This document shows positions 59,198-64,000 of a stretch of 64,000 nucleotides of DNA, piece by piece. Under the pieces are notes generated by a model. It was not told the DNA's origin, did no database searches, and saw only the letters and a list, made by a program, of their open reading frames with translations. The position numbers were made by a program, and so were the translations under genes. The DNA is from Trichaptum fuscoviolaceum (lineage: Eukaryota; Basidiomycota; Agaricomycetes; Hymenochaetales; Trichaptaceae), in contig CAJSYZ010000002.1 of NCBI GenBank assembly GCA_910574455.1, positions 1,575,671 to 1,639,670 on the forward strand. The letters are read 5' to 3'. Every line of letters starts with the position of its first letter. Position 1 is the stretch's first letter.

Positions 59198-60168
59198 CTC
59201 GAGCGTCGGAAGCAGTAAGAAGCTTGATTAGCAGCCCAAAAAGCTTGAGTGTGATTTCCTCCAAACTTTCCTTCTCCGCCCCTCTTATTGACTCGACCTC
59301 GACACCTCTGGAATTAATTTGTAGTGCGCACGCGTGTGTGTCGTGCAGCCTGCGTGAGCTATGCTGTGCTCGAGCGACACTGGCCTAGAACGAGTGAACT
59401 CGTGTTTAGAGCCCTTTTGCGAGGAGAGCGCAGCGCCCGGAAAAGATAGAGTTTGTGGGAGTTTCCCAAAGTAAAAAAGATAGAAGTTTTATAAGTATTT
59501 CTTTTTTCCCTCTCACTAAGGTATCACGAGAAATAACGAGCGACGAGTGAACGGGGGGAGGAGAGGATGGGGAGGATGACAGCGGCCTGGAGGAGGTCGA
59601 AGGAAGGGAAGGAGACGTGCAACGACCTCAATAAATTACACCGGAAATTCAATTCGAAAGGGTCCGGCACCGTCAAACGCCGTTTCCTAATTAGGATATA
59701 GCAGTCTTTGTCATGATGATCACTTCTTAAACGAATCTTGAGATGGCAGGCACTTGCAGTGTAATTCACAATATTATACAGCGTCCCCAAACGATGCGAC
59801 ATATGAGACGAGTGATGAGGAGCTACAGGGCACGGAAACGTAAGTAAATAGCGTTGCGAATCTCAAGGCAAATGATGAATAATACTGTAACCAGAGAGAA
59901 ACACATTGCTGGACGTTAAAGTACGAGGCAGTTGAAGAAAGATTACAACGGTATAACAGGACGATGGGCGTGCGGTACAGTTAGGCATCTACGTGCTTTG
60001 TACATTACTTCAGATAAAGTGGAGTTTAAGGGGGAGGCTGGGATGGTGGATGCGACCAGATCCATTCTTGAACAGCCTTCGTCGCTTCTTCGGTATTTTC
60101 TGGAATTCTATAAAGTGCATTAGGTTGAGTGCCTAAGAGCAAGACAAGACAAAAGACTAAGATGAAGC
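59198..60168. other. Intergenic region
   Basis: About 970 bp between the Erf4 start and the OSBP stop; promoter of Erf4 plus OSBP 3' UTR. No supported gene on either strand. Confidence 0.5.
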
Positions 60169-62182
60169 TTACGTGAACTTGGGCAACCACTTCCCCTCTC
60201 TCAGTTCAAAGAACCTCGGGACGAACTTCTCGCCATTCTCCTCCCGCTTCTTGCGGTCCTCCCTCTGTGCGTCCTCTACCGCTGATTTCGCATCCGTCGC
60301 CTTGTCCATATCACGCTGTTGGATCGCCTCCGTCAGCGCACCCCATAGTCGTCTGCTCTCGTTCGGATCCTGCTCTGCTTCTGGCGCAACCCACTTCGGT
60401 GCGATGTTCTTGCCACGATCACTATCCGCATCAAACAAGAGCGATTTCTGACCCGTTTTCGATGATTTGAACTCCATGGCATGCGACCATCGCCCCGATA
60501 CCTCGCCGACATCCGCACCGTTGTGCCGCACCTTTCCAGATATGCAATTGTAGGTACCAGAGAAGAAGCCCTAAACGACAATTACTCTAAGCATTGTTGA
60601 GCAGAATATACGAGAAGACCTTTACCTTGGTCTTGAATTCGATATCACTAGACATGCCCGTCTTCTCGTTTTTGGCATTACAGGTATCACCTAACTCTAA
60701 TACCATCTTCCCAAACAGAATGCCTCTTGCATACATGTTCGGCATTGTGATAACATACTCTAATAATGGGATTGTTCAGGTAGGCGTTCGCCACAGTCAA
60801 GATACAAGTACTCACCGCCGTCCTCGGGCTTTCCCATTAAGAATACTCTATTCTCTCCCTCCATCACAGTCGACACACTATTTCCAAGGAACTTGCTCTT
60901 AGGCCGGAGTTCCCCAATTATCCGAACCTTATTCGCAGGTGAAATGTAGAAGTAAGCTGAAACCGGTGGATGGTGTGATACTATACGTAATGATCAGTTC
61001 CATGGGCAGCTACATGGCCTATGTGGATATATGCATACCTTGTTCAGCAATGTAAAAGCCTTGTGTGCCATTGGGATAGTCGTATCGACAGCGGAAGAAC
61101 TCGCCAAGCACAGGATTGTAGCTATATGCGGCAAATCCACCACAGTATCAATGACAGGGACAGTACGTCAAGTGGCATAACGTCAGGCGTGAATAGGCCC
61201 GGAATCAACGCGTCGATATTGCACGTATGTTGCGGAGCGAGAACGTCGCCACATCGCGTATCGCCGCATCAAGGAACGAGATGCCATAGGAAATCGAAAA
61301 TAAACAGGGGAGTCTGTTAGCATGTGTGTGCATTGCAAGCAAGCAATGTTCATAATGATGGCATATGGTAACGGCCAAGCAGCCAATGAGCAAAAACAGC
61401 GAATACTTACGGCTTCTTTACGCCCTTCGGTTTGATGTGCCATCCACTGAGGTAATACTTCAGTACAGTAAGGAAGCGCTCCTCGGGGTCGTTTAGGTTC
61501 TCTGCACTGCAACTGCGGTCAGTCCTGAATTTGAAGCGCGGAAGCGCAGTAGGCAAGGGTCAAAGTAACAGAGGATAGGGGTGTAAGTGGAGTAGGATTT
61601 TGTGACGTACCCAAATATGAGCTCGGGATGGGACATGAAATCAGTGATGCGCTCGAGCATACTGCGAGGTTCGAGGACGAAGGTTGGGAACGTGACCCGG
61701 TGGAGGTCCATCCCGATTCTAAGCACGCAAACATTGCATGTAGTGCGAGGCCGACCGACGATCAAGTGATAACATGAGCAGAGATTCAATAGACAGCGTC
61801 AGAGCTGATCATCATGAACAGATGGTTAAGAGGACAGTACCTGAGCTGGGAGATGATGCTCGATATGATCGAACCCTGTTGTTCATCCCTATAATCGTCC
61901 GTATTGTAAGAGTCAGCGATATACGATGAAAACATATCCAAGCAATGTAAAGTGGTGTATGTATATGCGGTATTGAGATCGGAAGAGGATGATGATGATC
62001 CAAGGAGCCAAGCCCAGACAAATTGTATTAGTTCACCGTATGTATGAGGTTAGGGCAAAAAGGAAGACTGACAAGATAGAAGTATCATCAGGCTCGCTGC
62101 CCTCAGGAGCCTGGTCGTCCAACGAGCCGCCACGAGGCCTACCTCGCAAGGCAGAACTCGCCTGATTGAAGAGACCCATCAT
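60169..62182 (-). CDS. Oxysterol-binding protein (OSBP/Kes1 short type)
   Basis: Lipid-transfer protein that exchanges sterol for PI4P at membrane contact sites. From MMGLFNQASSALRG, exons join to give the lid EQQGSIISSIISQLRIGMDL, HRVTFPTFVLEPRSMLERIT, LTVLKYYLSGWHIKPKGVKK, YNPVLGEFFRCRYDYPNGTQ, the OSBP fingerprint EQVSHHPPVSAYFY, and NCISGKVRHNGADVGEVSGR near the end. There is no PH domain or ankyrin part before the lid, so this is the Kes1/Osh4-like short form. The C-terminal segment FVPRFFELREGKWLPKFT is typical. The lid is directly preceded by a large intron of about 190 bp (about 61,890-62,080), longer than others in the window. Confidence 0.92.
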
Positions 62183-63260
62183 ATCTGTTGTGTCACGGTA
62201 ATGCGCGTGCCAAGGTACGCCCGAGATGCAGGGCAAAGGCGAATAAAGATTAGAGAAAAGAAAGAGAGAAAGAGAGGTGATTCAGCAAGAGAGTCAGCGT
62301 GCACGACGCGCAGAAACAGCGAGGCGTACAAGAGCAAATCCAGCAGCCTTCGCTTTCGTTCGCCGGTCGCAGTCGGTAAGGCGATGAAGCCTGTGTGCGG
62401 TGCGGGTTGCTGCGGTGATTAATTTAATTTGTCTGCCAGGGCACGGCCAAACTGATTATTGGCCGGCTGAATACGCGTGTCAGGCGGACGTCGATCTCGA
62501 ATCTAAATTTTGTAGAAGTCTAATAAGGACAAAAGCTCGCGCTCGCTGTTGGTGACGATGAGCAGAGGGTTTTAGTAGGGAAGAAACAGGTGCGAAGAGG
62601 TGTCTGACGCTGTGCTCTGAAACCAAGCCGGCGTCCCCTTCGTCATTGGGATCACAGGGCACGTGCCTTTCCCCACTAAGGTCATTTCATCTCTTTCCGT
62701 ACTCGTCGTAGCCGTGTCATCCTCCTTCACCAATCCTCCAGTCCCGGACCCGAACCGGGTTGACACGCATACAACGTCGGTCATCGTGTCTTTTGCACTT
62801 GGTCGATGAGAAAAGCAGAACAACATACGGTAAACGTAAAGATGACTATCCATTCCAATTGCAATGTGTATACATGTAAGAAGCTGATAACTGGTTGACA
62901 TACGATGACGAGGGTATGATATGATGAAAATGCATGTAAGCAAGGGTAAAATTGCAGCAGGACGATATGTGTGCGTTAGCCCAGACAGTAATGAAAGAAG
63001 TGATGTGAAGCAATTATATGTAAATGATTAAAACGGAGTTAATGATTTTGCGAGAAGCAGACGATTTGCATTGTTAGAATGAAGGGAGAAATGACTGTTA
63101 AAACAATAAAACAAGAAAGAGAATATAGTTTGATATGCCACAAGGGAAGTAGTGAGCGTTGAACAGGAATCAGCCGGTTAACGATAGTGGTCGTGATTTC
63201 ACCGTTTATCCAAGAAGGAATGAATGATTCAAATGAAAAAAAAGTACACTTGAGCTTTGC
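62183..63260. other. Intergenic region
   Basis: About 1.1 kb between the OSBP start and the stop of the coiled-coil gene. Short frames only; a 123-codon minus-strand frame at 62572-62943 shows no motif. Confidence 0.45.
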
Positions 63261-64000
63261 CTATGACCACCAGCCATCGTCACCTTCTGTCGGCGCAGCA
63301 CTTGCCGCACTCGGTGTCGGGCTGGGTGCCCGATTCTTTACATAACTAGACACATGGTGTCTGCGAGGTGCAGGCGTCGACGGGGTTGTATGTGGTACGT
63401 AGACTGACGTCTTTATAGCTTTCGGCGCATGCATCGAGTCCCACGTTGACGACGCTGGCTCGGGGCTCGCCACTGGGCGAGTGATTGGAACAGCGGCGCT
63501 GGGTCTCGCAACAGCTGGTAGCGCACGTCCATTAACTTTCGGCGTCGGTGGTTCCGGGTCTTCGTATGCCGTGCTCGCACGCGAGGACGGACGCTGCTGG
63601 GTTGTATTAGCGTCCTTCGGTGGGACGAAGACCCACTGGCTTGACGCAGCGCGAGAGACCTTGCGCTCTTCCTCAAGTTCGGATGTTATGGCTCCAATCT
63701 TTGTCTTGAGCGCAGCGATCTCCTTTTCCAGTTTGCGCTCACGGTCCTGTCGAAGCATGGCACGTTAGAACATATCAGCTATTTCGAACTCCAAGAACAT
63801 CATACCTGTCGTAACCGCTCTTGCGCATCCTTTTCTTCCATCTGCATCTTCACCATCTGCACGTCTGCCTCCAGCTGCGTACGCGTTTGCTCGCCTTGTT
63901 CAACAACAGTCGACAATCGCTCAGCCTCACCCTCCGCCTCCCTCGCGCGCTTCTCCCACTCTGACGCGCGTTGCTGCGCCTGAGCGAAGTTCTGTCTTGT
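63261..64000 (-). CDS. Coiled-coil protein, C-terminal part (runs off right edge)
   Basis: Two exons visible (beyond 63806, and 63261-63746; intron 63747-63805). Reading inward from the right edge: a long heptad-type coiled coil (TRQNFAQAQQRASEWEKRAR, EAEGEAERLSTVVEQGEQTR, QLEADVQMVKMQMEEKDAQE, KLEKEIAALKTKIGAITSEL) then a Pro/Ser-rich tail ending GDDGWWS. Its N-terminus lies outside the window so the family cannot be named; myosin-tail- or golgin-like structural proteins fit the pattern. The in-frame join QERLRQ|DRERKLEKE supports the intron. Confidence 0.7.

Noticed and set aside
62741..62760. tRNA T-arm-like hairpin on the minus strand (CCCGG-TTCGGGT-CCGGG)
   Set aside because: The near-invariant A58 is missing and no D-arm, anticodon arm or acceptor stem can be formed around it.

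Overview
This window is eukaryotic nuclear DNA, very probably from a mushroom-forming basidiomycete (Agaricomycetes). Every recognised gene is cut by short introns of about 37-80 bp with GT-AG ends and CTAAC/CTGAC-like branch points. The genes sit closely on both strands and the proteins are fungal in type: AP-1-like bZIP, Cyc8/Ssn6, Brl1/Brr6, Erf4, Spc25 and a fungal ADAM. No operons, rRNA, CRISPR or confident tRNA are seen. Gene models were built by hand by joining exons at splice sites. Where I added up the exons (GET3, PHD protein, DNMT2, eIF5, SCPx thiolase, SMN, A1-like protein, ClpP, Spc25, both C2H2 genes, SERF) the reading frame closes exactly.

Layout. 0-5 kb: SRP68 (minus, cut by the left edge) divergent from GET3 (plus), then an AP-1/Yap1 oxidative-stress factor (minus). 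5-8.5 kb: no gene seen. 8.5-11.2 kb: PHD-finger protein (minus). 11.9-13.7 kb: two orphan minus-strand exons back to back with a DNMT2 tRNA methyltransferase (plus). 14.2-23 kb, plus strand: eIF5, a peroxisomal SCPx-type thiolase, an SMN homologue and a membrane-anchored aspartic-protease-like protein without catalytic Asp. 23-26 kb: Brl1/Brr6 (minus) divergent from mitochondrial ClpP (plus). 26.7-28.7 kb: an odd minus-strand locus of alternating short repeats that look like microexon/intron junctions. 29-34 kb: Spc25 (plus) and an ADAM metalloprotease (minus). 36-39 kb: two divergent uncharacterised genes, each with a C2H2-like finger. 39.9-40.9 kb: a decayed gene. 41.6-42.0 kb: a tiny four-exon SERF gene. 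42.6-47.2 kb: Cyc8/Ssn6 (minus). 47.2-57.1 kb: a 9.9 kb stretch with no gene I can support. 57-64 kb, all minus: Erf4, an oxysterol-binding protein, and a coiled-coil protein cut by the right edge.

The genes are mostly housekeeping. Protein targeting and membranes are represented by SRP68, GET3, Brl1, Erf4 and OSBP; RNA and translation by eIF5, DNMT2 and SMN; chromosomes and transcription by Spc25, Cyc8, AP-1 and the PHD protein; organelles by ClpP and the thiolase. I found no obvious new multi-gene system. The most unusual structure is the repeat/microexon locus at 26.8-28.3 kb. Next come the catalytically empty aspartic-protease-like receptor, the orphan exons beside DNMT2, the GC-AG introns and the very small exons.
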